Shown here: piece by piece, positions 32,380-33,459 of the stretch
Position numbering within the stretch: position 1 is the stretch's first letter
Layout of the letters: every line of letters starts with the position of its first letter
Assembly: GCA_964058845.1 (NCBI GenBank)
Contig: CAXKVR010000722.1
Coordinates: forward strand, 1-33,459
Source of the DNA: Carex sylvatica
Lineage: Eukaryota; Streptophyta; Magnoliopsida; Poales; Cyperaceae
Length of the DNA stretch: 33,459 bases
Reading direction: 5' to 3'
Notes under the pieces: model-generated
The model's input: only the letters and a program-made list of their open reading frames with translations
Database searches by the model: none
What the model was told of the DNA's origin: nothing
Made by a program: the position numbers and the translations under genes

Positions 32380-33459
32380 TTAACGCCTTCTTCGTCGCCT
32401 TGGTCTAAGGGCGTCACTCCCGGGAGTGTACGGATCAGTAGGATTTCTTATACGGTCTGCTAGAAGAGGTGGATCTGAAGTAGATAGAGCGTAATCTACA
32501 TTGGATGGTCCCGAATCTGCAGGTGATCGTCCCATTGTACTAATGCCTCCCATTAATTCATCGATCATGAACTGAGATATAGATCCAGACTCTGTGCCTC
32601 TCATGAAGTTGTTCCACGTCTGGGGAGGCTCTGCAGTTGCCAGGCGATTATAATACTGATCAGGGAAATTATCATCCAAACTAATCATGTCCAATTCCAT
32701 AGAGATCCTAGCACTATCGAGTAATCATCGAAAGATGTGAATCTGATCAATATCCTCCATAATGTCACGAGCATGCTCGAGCATCATCTTGCCATATGCC
32801 ACTTGTCCCGGGGTCTTGACCATATCTATTGTCTGCATAGTGCATTGTATCTCTCGAGCAATCTACATAACACATTTCGAAGCATAACATATTGCACATT
32901 AATATTGAAAAATCTAGTTTGATTGAAAGAAAAAGTACTATACGAACCACACGGGAATGCCTATGATCATGAGGAACGTATGCCAGTGTAGCAACATCTC
33001 CTGTCCGCGGGGGAGCCTGACGTCGTAGAGCTTCTGGATTATTATCTGATATATACACTGATCTCATACCACGCGCATTTAACCAATGCATGTACAGATG
33101 ATGCCTCGACATATCATATGGTCTCCGCTCTCCAATTAATACTGCAGGTTTCTCGATGAACTCACTAAGAGTCATCGCCCAACAACCATCCCTTGTTGAA
33201 TTGCCATCATGATACCATGTATTTCGTAAATAACTAATATCATCCCATGATAGAGGATGAGGAGGCGGGACCTCTTGGTACTTACCAAACTGGCACATGA
33301 CCCTATCTGCATGCTGAAACTCCACCATCCAAAAATGGATCACGTAACTGCAGCTCATCCAATACCTCTTTTGTCGTCGGACATGTCGAGGTAAATAATC
33401 ATAATAATCAACGTATGGTCGCTAGTTAACTGTCTCATCAGCTAGTCTATCGAAGCTAT
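32380..33459 (-). pseudogene. Plant mobile domain (PMD) gene of the MULE, broken and cut by the window edge
   Basis: Read on the - strand from the window edge. The first exon enters with RPYVDYYDYLPRHVRRQKRYW and runs to about 32948. It contains HFWMVEFQHADRVMCQFGKY, the Val-Glu-x-His/Pro-x-x-Arg-Val-x-x-Gln-Phe-Gly signature of the plant mobile domain (the family called aminotransferase-like or PP7 long form homolog in annotations). A GT-AG intron (about 32947-32863) leads to a second exon 32862-32380 ending in a run of six Arg (RPRRRRRR). In-frame stops at 33424-33422 (TAG, where relatives have Trp in W-x-PY) and at 32727-32725 (TGA) break it. PMD proteins are plant-specific, found in the silencing factors MAIN and MAIL1 and in transposons. 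Role here unknown. It is convergent with the transposase, 510 bp away. The upstream part lies outside the window. Confidence 0.85.

Noticed and set aside
1..33459. tRNA, rRNA, snoRNA and CRISPR arrays
   Set aside because: I scanned for tRNA-like box sequences, rRNA segments and regularly spaced repeats and saw none that I can support. CRISPR is not expected in a plant genome.

Overview
This is plant nuclear DNA, most likely from a eudicot. Three intact host genes have spliced or single-exon plant architecture: an RRM protein of the cleavage factor I (CPSF6-like) type, an MPB2C-family coiled-coil protein and a Dof zinc-finger transcription factor. They sit in AT-rich intergenic DNA packed with decayed plant transposons (LINE, Mutator-like, plant mobile domain, and many short foldback elements). 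There are no bacterial-style operons. I cannot name the species.

Layout. 1-1850: AT-rich DNA with short local duplications, a purine-rich block and a degenerate 40-bp-period repeat, then the 5' leader of the first gene. 1852-4139 (+): two-exon RRM/Gly-rich/Arg-Asp-rich protein. 4140-7241: a T-rich tail-to-tail spacer with a perfect 35-bp inverted repeat. 7242-10072 (-): five-exon MPB2C-like gene in which every intron is phase 0. 10073-16753: intergenic DNA with tandem duplications, a poly(A)-ended retro-like segment, a long-TIR foldback flanked by a 50-bp direct repeat, and two head-to-tail palindromic elements in TA microsatellites. 16754-17518 (-): single-exon Dof gene. 17519-18655: the Dof upstream region, occupied by three consecutive foldback elements. 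18656-24455: AT-rich DNA with a 45-bp-arm hairpin, an orphan GC-richer promoter-like block, several small foldbacks sharing one terminal motif, and a 5'-truncated LINE inserted inside one of them. 24456-28740: mostly featureless AT-rich DNA with one or two MITE-like elements.

28741-33459 is the most interesting block: a Mutator-like element (MULE) that appears to carry two convergent genes. A broken MURA-type transposase with a SWIM zinc finger is on the + strand (29197-31869), preceded by clustered GATCGGTGGA motifs. A broken plant mobile domain (PMD) gene is on the - strand (32380 to the window edge). They face each other across a 510-bp spacer with its own tandem repeat. Several of the stops fall where the family has tryptophan, which suggests decay by cytosine deamination. 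The tail-to-tail layout resembles mudrA/mudrB of maize MuDR, but with a PMD gene as the partner. The right end of the element lies outside the window.

The three host genes do not form a pathway; they act in pre-mRNA 3' processing, at cortical microtubules or plasmodesmata, and in transcription. Splice sites were placed by reading GT/AG boundaries that keep the frame and restore family motifs. No searches could be run.
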